DNA of 64,000 nucleotides, taken from NCBI RefSeq assembly GCF_002943525.1, contig NZ_CP025394.1, positions 558,001 through 622,000 of the forward strand. Reading direction: 5' to 3'. The translations under genes were made by a program, and so were the position numbers. Position 1 is the first letter of the stretch; every line of letters begins with the position of its first letter. This DNA comes from Kitasatospora sp. MMS16-BH015. Lineage in GTDB: Bacteria; Actinomycetota; Actinomycetes; Streptomycetales; Streptomycetaceae. Under the pieces are notes generated by a model. It saw only the letters and a list, made by a program, of their open reading frames with translations. It was not told the DNA's origin and ran no database searches. Below are positions 33,750 through 41,797 of this stretch, one piece after another.

Positions 33750-34567
33750 CGGCAGGCGGTACGGACGTGAGCGGACAGCACGCGGCCGACGGCCTCTCGG
33801 CGGTCGGCGTCGAGGTGGACCTGGACCGTACCCCGGTGGTGCACGGGGTGGACTGCGCCGTCGAGCGCGGCGGCTGGCTGGCCCTGATCGGGCCGAACGG
33901 GGCCGGCAAGTCCACCCTGCTGCGGGCCGTCGCAGGGCTGCTCCCGCACCGCGGCACGGTGCGGGTGCACGGCACCGAGGTCTCCCGCCTCCGGCCGCGC
34001 GAGCGGGCCCGGCTGATCGGGTACGTGCCGCAGGACCCGGTGCTGCCACCGGACATGACCGTGCGGGACTACGTGCTGCTCGGCCGCACCCCGCACCTCG
34101 GCTACCTCGCCGCTCCGGGCGAGCGCGACCGCCGCACCGCCGCCGAGACCCTGGCCGCCCTCGACCTCGCGCAGCACGCCGACCGCGGGCTGGCCACCCT
34201 CTCCGGCGGTGAGCGCCAACGCGCCGCGCTGGCCCGGGCCCTGGCCCAGGAGCCGCGCCTGCTGCTGCTCGACGAACCCACCTCGGCGCTCGACCTCGGC
34301 CACCAGCAGCAGGTCCTCGACCTGGTCGACGACCTCCGCCGCACCCGCGGCCTGACCGTGCTCACCACCCTGCACGACCTGACCGCCGCCGCCCAGTACG
34401 CCGACCGGCTGGCCCTGCTCCACCGGGGGCGGATCGAGGCGAGCGGCACGCCCGCCGAGGTGGTCACCCAGGAGCTGATCGCCCGGGTCTACGCGGCCCG
34501 GGTCGCGGTGACCACGGACCCCGACGGCCGCCCGGTGGTCACCCCGCTGCGCACCCGCACTCGGTAG
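33746..34567 (+). CDS. ABC transporter ATP-binding protein, BtuD/FecE type
   Basis: A 273-residue ATPase: Walker A GPNGAGKST, Q-loop YVPQDP, signature LSGGERQRAA, Walker B LLLLDEPTSALD and switch His in TTLHDLTAA. GTG 33746 overlaps the permease stop by 4 nt. It completes the riboswitch-controlled corrinoid importer. Confidence 0.94.
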   Translation: MTAGGTDVSGQHAADGLSAVGVEVDLDRTPVVHGVDCAVERGGWLALIGPNGAGKSTLLRAVAGLLPHRGTVRVHGTEVSRLRPRERARLIGYVPQDPVLPPDMTVRDYVLLGRTPHLGYLAAPGERDRRTAAETLAALDLAQHADRGLATLSGGERQRAALARALAQEPRLLLLDEPTSALDLGHQQQVLDLVDDLRRTRGLTVLTTLHDLTAAAQYADRLALLHRGRIEASGTPAEVVTQELIARVYAARVAVTTDPDGRPVVTPLRTRTR

Positions 34568-34793
34568 GTCACCTCGACCCGGTCACCTGCACCACCGTGT
34601 GCAGCACCCACGACTGCAGCACCCACAGCGGCGTGCCGTCCACCAAGTACCTCCTCACCCGCTGACCCCGCCACCGGTTGTCAGCAACCGGCCAACAGGC
34701 CGCGACTTCCGTCCCAGCTGATGACACCGCGCTCCGGCAGTGCCTGAATGAATGCACTAGCCACCAACGGACCGCCCCCGAAGGGACTCCACC

Positions 34794-35081
34794 GTGAAGT
34801 CGCTCCGCACCGTGCTCGCCACCACCGTCGCCGCCGGCACCCTGGTGCTCACCGCCGCCGCCATCCCCGCCTCGGCCACCACCTCGGCGAGCTTCACGGG
34901 CACCTCCGCCGGCAAGTCGAGCTCCAGCGCCGCGATCCAGTACGCGTACATCGCGGCCTACAACAACGCCGCCAACGCGGGCTACCCCAAGGCGCAGTGC
35001 TCGGCCGGCGGCGTCGACTGGGTGGACGGCAACTCGGTGGACGGTTGGTTCGCCGAGGTCACGGTCAACTGCTCGCACTGA
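34794..35081 (+). CDS. Small secreted protein
   Basis: A 95-residue precursor with a classical signal peptide ([19 protein letters not shown], cleavage near ASA). The mature part of about 65 residues is Ser/Ala/Tyr-rich with two cysteines (AQCSAGG and VNCSH) that could form one disulfide. GTG 34794 has AAGGGA 7 nt upstream. I recognise no family; a small exported structural or signalling protein is all that can be said. Confidence 0.7.
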   Translation: MKSLRTVLATTVAAGTLVLTAAAIPASATTSASFTGTSAGKSSSSAAIQYAYIAAYNNAANAGYPKAQCSAGGVDWVDGNSVDGWFAEVTVNCSH

Positions 35082-35099
35082 CAGTCCGTCAGTGTGTGC

Positions 35100-35133
35100 T
35101 GTGGGGCGGATGCTTGACGGCGCCCGCCCCACA
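35100..35133. terminator. Hairpin terminator between secreted protein and metE
   Basis: TGTGGGGCGG (35100-35109) pairs perfectly with 35124-35133 around a 14-nt loop, in the 60-bp gap between convergent genes. Confidence 0.65.
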
Positions 35134-35141
35134 CTCCTTGC

Positions 35142-37457
35142 TCAGAGCGCGAGTTCACCGCGCAGCTGCCGCGCCGCGGCCACCAGACTGTCCAAGGAGG
35201 CCCGGGTCTCGGGCCAACCACGGGTCTTCAGGCCGCAGTCGGGGTTGACCCAGAGCCGCTCGGCCGGGATGGCGGCCAGCCCGGCGCGCAGCAGGGCGAG
35301 CGCCTCTCCGGTGCTCGGCACCCGTGGCGAGTGGATGTCCCAGACGCCCGGGCCCACCTCGCGCGGGTAGCCCGCCTCGGCGAGCTCGCCCGCGACCTGC
35401 ATGTGCGAGCGGGTGGCCTCCAACGAGATGACGTCCGCGTCGAGTTGCTCGATCGCCGTCATGATGGCGCCGAACTCGGCGTAGCACATGTGGGTGTGGA
35501 TCTGGGTGTCGGCCCGGACGCCCGAAGTGGCCAGCCGGAACGCCTCGGTGGCCCAGGCCAGGTACGCCGGACGGCCGGCCGCCCGGAGCGGGAGCGTCTC
35601 GCGCAGCGCGGGCTCGTCCACCTGCACCACCGCCGCACCGGCCGCCTCCAGGTCCGCCACCTCCGCCCGCAGCGCCAGCGCCACCTGCCGGGCGGTCTCG
35701 GCCGCGGGCTGGTCGTCGCGGACGAAGGACCAGGCCAGCATGGTGACCGGCCCGGTGAGCATGCCCTTGACCGGCCGGTCGGTGAGGCCCTGCGCGTATC
35801 GGTACCAGTCCACCGTCATCGGCTGCGGCCGGGAGATGTCGCCCGCCAGCACCGGCGGCCGCACGTACCGGGTGCCGTAGGACTGCACCCAGCCGTGCCG
35901 GGTGGCCAGGTAGCCGGTGAGCTGCTCGGCGAAGTACTGGACCATGTCGTTGCGTTCGGGCTCACCGTGCACCAGCACGTCGAGCCCGGCCTTCTCCTGG
36001 TACGCGATCACCTCGCGCACCTCGGCCGCCATCCGCTCCCGGTACGCGGCCTCGTCGATCCGCCCGGCTGCCAGATCGGCCCGGGCCACGCGCAGTTCGG
36101 CGGTCTGCGGGAAGGAGCCGATCGTGGTGGTCGGCAGCAGGGGCAGCCCGAGCCGGGCCCGCTGCACCTCGGCACGGACGGCGTAGGGCTGGGCCCGCCG
36201 GGTGTCGGCCGGGGCCACGGCGGCGGCCCGGGCTCGGACGGCCGGGTCGCGGGTGATCGGGGAGGCCGCACGGGAGGCCAAGTCGGCCCGGTTGGCGGCC
36301 AGTTCGGCGGTGATCGCACTGACGCCCTGACCGAGACCCCGGGCCAGCAGGGCCGCCTCGGCGGCCTTCTGCTTCGCAAAGGCCAGCCAGCGGGCGATCT
36401 GCGGGTCGATCTCGCGCTCGGCGGTGGCGTCGATCGGCACGTGCAGCAGTGAGCAGGAGGGCGCCACGTCCACCCGGTCGGCCAGTCCGAGCAGGGTGCC
36501 GAGGGTGGCCAAGGACCGCTCCAGGTCGTTGATCCAGACGTTCCGCCCGTCGATCACCCCCGCCACCAGCCGCTTGCCCGGCAGGCCGCCGACGGCCGCG
36601 AGGTCCGCCAGGTTGCCGGCCGCCGGGCCGGTGAAGTCCAGCGCCAGCCCCTCGACCGGGGCCTTGGCCAGCACCGGCAGCGCCTCGCCGAGGCGGTCGA
36701 AGTAGCTCGCCACCAGCAGCTTCGGCCGGTCGGCCGAGCCGCCCAACTCCCGGTAGGCGCGGGCGGCGGCGTTGAGCTCGGCGGGGGTGCGGTCCTGCAC
36801 CAGGGCGGGCTCGTCCAGTTGCACCCATTCCGCTCCTGCTGCCTTCAACGCGGCCAGCAGTTCGGCGTAGACGGGCAGCAGCCGGTCGAGCAGGGTGATC
36901 GGCTGGAAGTCCTCGGCCACCCCGGGCGCGGGCTTGGCGAGCAGCAGGTAGCTGACCGGGCCGATCAGGACCGGCCGGGCGGTGTGCCCGAGCGAGCGAG
37001 CCTCCAGGTACTCGCCGACGGCCTTGGCCGGGTCGGCGGCGAAGGCCGTATCCGGGCCCAACTCCGGCACCAGGTAGTGGTAGTTGGTGTCGAACCACTT
37101 GGTCATCTCCAGTGGCGGCGCCTGCTGGGTGCCGCGCGCCATGGCGAAGTACCCGGCCAGACCGTCGGCCGCCACGGCCGCCCGGTGCCGGGGCGGGATG
37201 GCGCCGACGGCCACCGTGGTGTCCAGCATGTGGTCGTACAACGAGAAGTCGCCGGTGGGTAGTTCATCGAGGCCGGCCTCGGCCAGCTGCCGCCAGTTCT
37301 CCCGGCGCAGCTCGGCGGCCGTGGCCAGCAGCGCCTCGGCGGTGACGGCGCCCTTCCAGTAGCCCTCGATCGCCCGCTTAAGTTCCCGGTGGCGGCCTTG
37401 GCGGGGGTAGCCGTGCGCGGTGGCCACGGCGGTGGCAGGGGCGGAGTTCGTGGTCAA
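35142..37457 (-). CDS. metE: Cobalamin-independent methionine synthase
   Basis: A 771-residue enzyme transferring the methyl group from 5-methyltetrahydropteroyl-triglutamate to homocysteine. Both barrel halves are present: N-terminal [30 protein letters not shown]-terminal [23 protein letters not shown], the zinc ligands in HTHMCYAEF and NPDCGLKTR. The start is TTG 37457: AAGGAG lies 6 nt upstream and no ATG or GTG is as well placed. A cobalamin riboswitch precedes it, so it should be off when B12 allows the MetH route. Confidence 0.97.
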   Translation of the reverse strand: MTTNSAPATAVATAHGYPRQGRHRELKRAIEGYWKGAVTAEALLATAAELRRENWRQLAEAGLDELPTGDFSLYDHMLDTTVAVGAIPPRHRAAVAADGLAGYFAMARGTQQAPPLEMTKWFDTNYHYLVPELGPDTAFAADPAKAVGEYLEARSLGHTARPVLIGPVSYLLLAKPAPGVAEDFQPITLLDRLLPVYAELLAALKAAGAEWVQLDEPALVQDRTPAELNAAARAYRELGGSADRPKLLVASYFDRLGEALPVLAKAPVEGLALDFTGPAAGNLADLAAVGGLPGKRLVAGVIDGRNVWINDLERSLATLGTLLGLADRVDVAPSCSLLHVPIDATAEREIDPQIARWLAFAKQKAAEAALLARGLGQGVSAITAELAANRADLASRAASPITRDPAVRARAAAVAPADTRRAQPYAVRAEVQRARLGLPLLPTTTIGSFPQTAELRVARADLAAGRIDEAAYRERMAAEVREVIAYQEKAGLDVLVHGEPERNDMVQYFAEQLTGYLATRHGWVQSYGTRYVRPPVLAGDISRPQPMTVDWYRYAQGLTDRPVKGMLTGPVTMLAWSFVRDDQPAAETARQVALALRAEVADLEAAGAAVVQVDEPALRETLPLRAAGRPAYLAWATEAFRLATSGVRADTQIHTHMCYAEFGAIMTAIEQLDADVISLEATRSHMQVAGELAEAGYPREVGPGVWDIHSPRVPSTGEALALLRAGLAAIPAERLWVNPDCGLKTRGWPETRASLDSLVAAARQLRGELAL

Positions 37458-37629
37458 GGGACTCTCCTTCGCGAGCCTGGATCCTCAGGTCCCCGGCGAC
37501 GGGACGAGGGTGCGAAGGGGTCACCGACCGGGCGGGCACCGGCACTTGGGGCACGGCTCCGCCTGGTATGTGCGCCGACCCGCCCACGAGGTCACCGGTT
37601 GGCCGCGCGCGGAAGGCCGCGCACGGGCA

Positions 37630-37853
37630 GCGGCAGGTCTTCGGACTCGCGGGCACGGCCGCCCTGTCGAAAGGGCGGTCACCTACTGGCCGTCGCTTCC
37701 CAGGCCCTCTCGGACCCAGTGCGTATGACGGCGGTCGTTCCCACTCACCGCTGCGGGGCAGTCCCGGACTGGCCTGTTCAAAGGCGTCACCGGGTTCCCT
37801 CTTGCGACGCCGCCGTCTGGCTGACGGGGCGTACCGGCTGCGGGGTCAGCTTA
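37630..37853 (-). promoter_or_regulatory. Cobalamin riboswitch of metE
   Basis: Read on the minus strand the leader shows GGGAACCCGGTGACGCC (37799-37783), a GGGACTGCCCCGCAGCGGTGA-type core (about 37770-37744) and the B12 box GCGAGTCCGAAGACCTGCCG (37650-37631). A TAAGCT -10-like box (37853-37848) places the transcript start just 5' of the aptamer. About 170 nt of expression platform remain before the TTG start; its terminator or sequestering helix was not resolved. Confidence 0.88.
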
Positions 37854-37891
37854 ACCACAATCCGCGGCGGAACGGCAAGATCCGCACGACA

Positions 37892-39262
37892 TCAGCAGGT
37901 TGCGGCCCAGGCCGCGTAGCCGCCGAGCAGGTCGGAGACATCGGTGTGGCCGTGGCGGCGCAGCAGGCTGGCCGCGATCGAGGAGCGGTGGCCGCCGGCG
38001 CAGTGCAGCACGACCGGGCGGTCGGTGGGTATCTCGGCCAGCCGGCTGGGGAGTTCGTTGAGGGCGATGTGCAGCGCGCCCTCGACGGTGCCCTCCGCGC
38101 GCTCGGCGCAGCTGCGGACGTCGATCATCAGCGGCGGTTGGTCGGCGGCCAGCGCGGTGCGGAGCTGGTCGGCGGTGAGGCGGCTGGCGGGGGTGAGCAG
38201 GTCGGCGAGTTCGGGCAGGGTGGCCTCCGGTTCGGCGAGGTGGCCGGCGGTGCGGTCGAAGCCGATCCGGGCCAGCCGGGTGGTGACCTCGGCGGCCCGG
38301 CACTCGGGGGCGAGCACCAGCAGCTCGGCCTGTGGGGTGAGCACGGCCCCGGCCTGCTCGGCGAACCGGCCGTCGGCGGGGATGTTGACCGCCCCGCGCA
38401 GGTGGCCGGCCGCGAACTCCTGCGGGCTGCGGGCGTCCACCACCACGGCCCCGGCCGCCCGGGCGGCGCGGAACTCGGCGACGGTGAGCGGGCGGTGGGC
38501 CCGCCCGGCGTCGAACAGCTCGCGCTCCTGCCGGTTGAGGGTGGCGTCGTAGCCGAAGTAGGAGGGCGCGGCGGGCTGCCCGGCGGTGACCAGCGCGACG
38601 AAGTCCTGCTCGGCCATCGGCGCGCAGGCGTAGTTGGTGGCCCGCTGGGCACCGATGGTGGAGGAGCGCTCGGTGGAGAGGTTCTTGCCGCAGGCGGAGC
38701 CGGCCCCGTGTGCGGGGAAGACCCGGGTCTCGTCGGGCAGCGCCATCAGCTTGCCCTGCACGCTCTCGTACAGCATCCGGCCGAGCTCCTCGGCGGTGAC
38801 CCCGCTGGAGGCGAGCAGGTCGGGACGGCCCACGTCGCCGATGAAGAGCGCGTCGCCGGTGAGCACCCCGTACGGCACGGCGTCCTCGGCCCGCTCACGG
38901 ACCAGCACGCTGATCGACTCGGGCGTGTGGCCGGGCGTCTCCAGGATCTCCAGGGTCACCTCGCCGAGGCTGATCCGCTCGCCCTCGGCGAGGTGGCGGA
39001 TCGGGTACTCGGTCTCGGCCCGGCGGCCGTAGCCGATCCAGGCACCGGTCCGGGCGGCCAGCTCCAGGTGGCCGGCCAGGAAGTCGGCGTGGAAGTGGGT
39101 GTTGAGCACGGCCTCCACGGTGAAGCCGTACGCCTCGGCGTCGGCGAGGTACTCGTCCACGTCGCGGCGCGGGTCGACGACCACGGCGCGGCCGGTGGTC
39201 TCGTCGGCGATCAGGTACGAGGCCTGGGAGAGGCAGTCGAGGTAGTACTGGGCGAAGAACAA
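37892..39262 (-). CDS. Persulfide dioxygenase-like MBL-fold protein fused to two rhodanese domains
   Basis: A 456-residue protein. Residues 1-240 are a metallo-beta-lactamase fold of the ETHE1 type: THFHADFLAGH supplies the iron ligands, with TPGHTPESIS and TGDALFIGDVGRPDL. Two rhodanese domains follow (about 260-350 and 360-456); only the second has a clear active-site loop, VLHCAGGHRSS. It should oxidise glutathione- or mycothiol-type persulfides to sulfite and move sulfane sulfur. TTG 39262 is the start: GGAG lies 8 nt upstream and family members begin at FFAQYYLDC. Divergent from a sulfite exporter across CsoR/CstR-like palindromes. Confidence 0.9.
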   Translation of the reverse strand: MFFAQYYLDCLSQASYLIADETTGRAVVVDPRRDVDEYLADAEAYGFTVEAVLNTHFHADFLAGHLELAARTGAWIGYGRRAETEYPIRHLAEGERISLGEVTLEILETPGHTPESISVLVRERAEDAVPYGVLTGDALFIGDVGRPDLLASSGVTAEELGRMLYESVQGKLMALPDETRVFPAHGAGSACGKNLSTERSSTIGAQRATNYACAPMAEQDFVALVTAGQPAAPSYFGYDATLNRQERELFDAGRAHRPLTVAEFRAARAAGAVVVDARSPQEFAAGHLRGAVNIPADGRFAEQAGAVLTPQAELLVLAPECRAAEVTTRLARIGFDRTAGHLAEPEATLPELADLLTPASRLTADQLRTALAADQPPLMIDVRSCAERAEGTVEGALHIALNELPSRLAEIPTDRPVVLHCAGGHRSSIAASLLRRHGHTDVSDLLGGYAAWAATC

Positions 39263-39285
39263 GGGGACTACTCCAGCTTCCGTGA

Positions 39286-39334
39286 GATACCGGGTGGGGT
39301 ATCCCTTGCCTCTCACAATACCCCCACGGGTATT
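39286..39334. promoter_or_regulatory. Two CsoR/CstR-like palindromes between sulfur genes
   Basis: AATACCC-CCAC-GGGTATT (39317-39334) and GATACC-GGGTGG-GGTATC (39286-39303) are perfect dyads of the TACCC/GGGTA type bound by CsoR-family repressors, which include sulfane-sulfur sensors. A TATTAT -10-like box for the rightward transcript (39331-39336) overlaps the first. The repressor gene itself is not in the window. Confidence 0.7.
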
Positions 39335-39478
39335 ATCGGCGGCGGCCGGGCCCGCGCCAAGCCCCGCCGCCGAGCCCGTCTGCTCCTCGTCAGAACGGAC
39401 CCGACGCCCCGGCCCGGCAACCACCCGTCCCCACGACCGAGAGCGCACCCAGCACTCTCCCCCGCCAGGAGCGAACCC

Positions 39479-39553
39479 ATGCCGCCCTACTGTCACCAGC
39501 CCGGTCCGCGGCCGGCCACCACGGCCGGATACCCGGACGGACCGGGCATATGA
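39479..39553 (+). CDS. 24-residue Cys-containing leader peptide overlapping the TauE start
   Basis: ATG 39479 is preceded by AGGAG at about 7-nt spacing and opens a short frame, MPPYCHQPGPRPATTAGY and six more residues, whose TGA overlaps the exporter ATG (ATATGA). The exporter itself has no other ribosome site, so it is probably translated by coupling to this leader. The single Cys and several Pro codons could tie translation to sulfur status, but that is speculation. Confidence 0.5.
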   Translation: MPPYCHQPGPRPATTAGYPDGPGI

Positions 39554-40413
39554 CCCCCCTGATCCTGGCCCTGCTCGCGGGAGCGGCGGTCGGCCTCGCG
39601 CTCGGCGGCCTCGGTGGCGGCGGCAGCATGCTCGCCGTGCCGGCCCTGGTCTACCTGCTCGGGTTCTCCCCCGCCCACGCGGGCACCGCGAGCCTGCTGA
39701 TCGTCGCCACCACCTCCCTCACCGGCCTGCTCGCCCACGCCCGGGCCGACCGGGTCCGCTGGCGCACCGGTCTCCCCTTCGCCGCCGCCGGCCTCCCGGC
39801 GGCGGCCGCCGCCGGAGCCGTCTCGGCCCGCCTGCCCGCCGCCCTGCTCACGGCCGGCTTCGCCCTGCTGGCCGCAGCCGCCGCCTGGCGGATGCTCTCC
39901 GCCGCCCGCCGGGGCGCGCCAGCGGCGGCGTGCCCGGCAGCCGGCTCCGGTGAGGCCGTACCGGACGACGGACCGGGCGACCCCACCCCGGACGAACCGG
40001 TCGGCGGAGCCACCGTAGCCGGCGCCGGAACACCCACCGCCGCCCCGACCTCCCCCGCGCGGGCGGCCCTCACCGGGGCCGGCCTCGGGGCGGTGACCGG
40101 GCTGCTCGGGGTCGGCGGCGGGTTCCTGGCCGTGCCGGCCCTGGTCTCGGTGCTGGGGTTCTCGATGGCGGAGGCGGTCGGCACCAGTCTGCTGGTGATC
40201 GCCGCCAACTCACTGGCCGCGCTGGCGCCCCGGCTCGGCGCCACCGGGGGGCTGGACTGGGCGGTCATCGCCCCGTTCACCGCCGCCGCCGTGCTCGGGG
40301 CCTGGGACGGCAAGCGGCTGGCCGACCGGTTCAGCGGCCGCACGCTGCAGAGCGCCTTCGCCACCGTGCTGTTGGCCGTCGCCGCCCTGATGCTGGTCGA
40401 CGCGGTCCGCTGA
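39550..40413 (+). CDS. TauE/SafE-family sulfite/organosulfonate exporter
   Basis: A 287-residue membrane protein with two homologous halves, each opening with the family motif (LGGLGGGGSMLAVPALV and TGLLGVGGGFLAVPALV) and about four helices. A Gly/Pro/Thr-rich cytosolic loop of about 45 residues joins them. It should export sulfite or sulfonates. Placed opposite the persulfide dioxygenase, it would remove the sulfite made by that enzyme. Its start overlaps the leader peptide stop. Confidence 0.9.
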   Translation: MTPLILALLAGAAVGLALGGLGGGGSMLAVPALVYLLGFSPAHAGTASLLIVATTSLTGLLAHARADRVRWRTGLPFAAAGLPAAAAAGAVSARLPAALLTAGFALLAAAAAWRMLSAARRGAPAAACPAAGSGEAVPDDGPGDPTPDEPVGGATVAGAGTPTAAPTSPARAALTGAGLGAVTGLLGVGGGFLAVPALVSVLGFSMAEAVGTSLLVIAANSLAALAPRLGATGGLDWAVIAPFTAAAVLGAWDGKRLADRFSGRTLQSAFATVLLAVAALMLVDAVR

Positions 40414-40486
40414 ACCGGCCGGCGCGGTGGCGACCCACCGGCCGATCCGCTGGACCCCGCGTGCCGCCCGAGTGGCCTCCCGGGTC

Positions 40487-41545
40487 CTACCGGCGGCCGG
40501 TCGGCCGACCGGTGGCCGGGTCGAGCAGCAGCGGCCGGGCGTTCGGCGCCTCGCCTTGGCCATCGCCCCGACCGTGCGGGAAGTCGAACAGGTTGGCCAG
40601 GGTGCCGGCCACCCGGTCGGTGCTGCCGGCGATCCGCGGCAGGGCCCAGTTGTCCTCGACGAAGCGGATCACCGAGGACTGGTCGGTCAGCGTGTGGTCC
40701 ACCGAATTCCGCTTCGCCCAGGGCGAGATGACCAGCAGCGGCAGGCGCGGGCCGTACCCGCAGCGGCCGTCGAGGCCGGCGATCGGCGTGCCGCTGCCGC
40801 AGACGCCCGGGCCGGTGAGCGCGTCGGAGACCGAGGCGGAGGGGTTGGTCACGCCGGAGTAGGCGTGGTCGTACCAGCCGTCGGAGTCGTCATAGGCGAT
40901 CACCACGGCGGTGTTCTGCCAGTCGGGGGTGTGCTGGAGCGCATTGATCTCGTCCACCACGAACCGCTGCTCGTCGTACGGGCCGGAGTAGGCGGCGTGG
41001 CCGTCCTGGAAGCCGGGGGCCTTGAGGAAGCTGACGGCCGGCAGGGCCGAGCCGGGCAGCTTGCCGTGGTTGATCGCGGCCACCAGCTGGTCGAAGTCGC
41101 CGGAGTCGTACTGGTGGTTCGGGGTGTCGAACTGCGGCTTGCCCCCCACGTAGTGCTGGGTGTCGCGGCCGATGCTGCGCAGCGCGGCCCCGGTGTCCTG
41201 GCCCCTGGCGTCGGTGGGCAGGGTGAGGTGGTGCGGGTTGGCGGTGGAGGCGTAGTACTGGAAGGGCTGGTGGTGCGGGATGTAGTCATTCTTCCAGCCG
41301 TACTGGCCGCTGCCGGTGCCGAGCCCGGCGGGCAGCCCGAGGCCCACCGGGTGCACGGCGTCGCAGAGGCTCTCGTTGGAGGCGTGCGGCACGGTGCTGT
41401 TCAGGTCGGCGCTCTTGAACTCGTCCGGCACGAAGGTCGAGGTGGGCTGCCCGGCGTGGCCGGTGACGGCCGCGGCGGCGGCGAAGCTGGTGGTGGGGCG
41501 GAAGCCGCCCTTGAAGAAGCCCCAGCTCAGGATGGAGTTTCCCCC
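40487..41545 (-). pseudogene. N-terminally truncated phospholipase C / acid phosphatase (phosphoesterase family)
   Basis: About 352 codons match the C-terminal two thirds of secreted bacterial phosphoesterase-family phospholipases: SWGFFKGGFRPTTSF, NDYIPHHQPFQYYAS, TPNHQYDSGDFDQL, SFLKAPGFQDGHAAYS, AYDDSDGWYDH and LLVISPWAKRN are all there. The family's N-terminal part (signal peptide, metal-binding ENHSFD-type motif and about 150 residues) is missing. The frame instead runs into a low-complexity GAGCGAGCGG-type stretch at 41550-41585 with no credible start. I interpret it as a gene cut by a deletion at that repeat. Confidence 0.8.
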
Positions 41546-41727
41546 TACCGGGTGAGCGAGCGGGTGGGCGAGCGGGCGAGCGAGCAGGATGGCGAGAGCG
41601 AACCGCACCGGGGACAAGGCCACTTGAGGCCCCGGCGAACGCCCGGTGCCGAGCACGCGAACAGCCGTCCGGAGCGTACCGGGCGTGTCGTTCGACCGGT
41701 CCGGACGCGCGATTCTGTTAGAACTTG

Positions 41728-41756
41728 TTGACTGATGGTCAATTCCGGTTCATATT
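41728..41756 (+). promoter_or_regulatory. Promoter of the GH59 gene with overlapping dyad
   Basis: TTGACT (41728-41733) and CATATT (41751-41756) are spaced by exactly 17 nt, a good primary-sigma promoter. The perfect dyad TTGAC-TGATG-GTCAA (41728-41742) covers the -35 box and is a candidate repressor site. Confidence 0.6.
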
Positions 41757-41797
41757 GAGCAACGCTTCCCACCCGTGCCTTCCCCTGGAGTCCCCCC

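Noticed and set aside
41551..41585. GAGCGAGCGG-type degenerate repeat
   Set aside because: Not a regular tandem array; treated as the deletion joint of the phospholipase pseudogene rather than a repeat feature.
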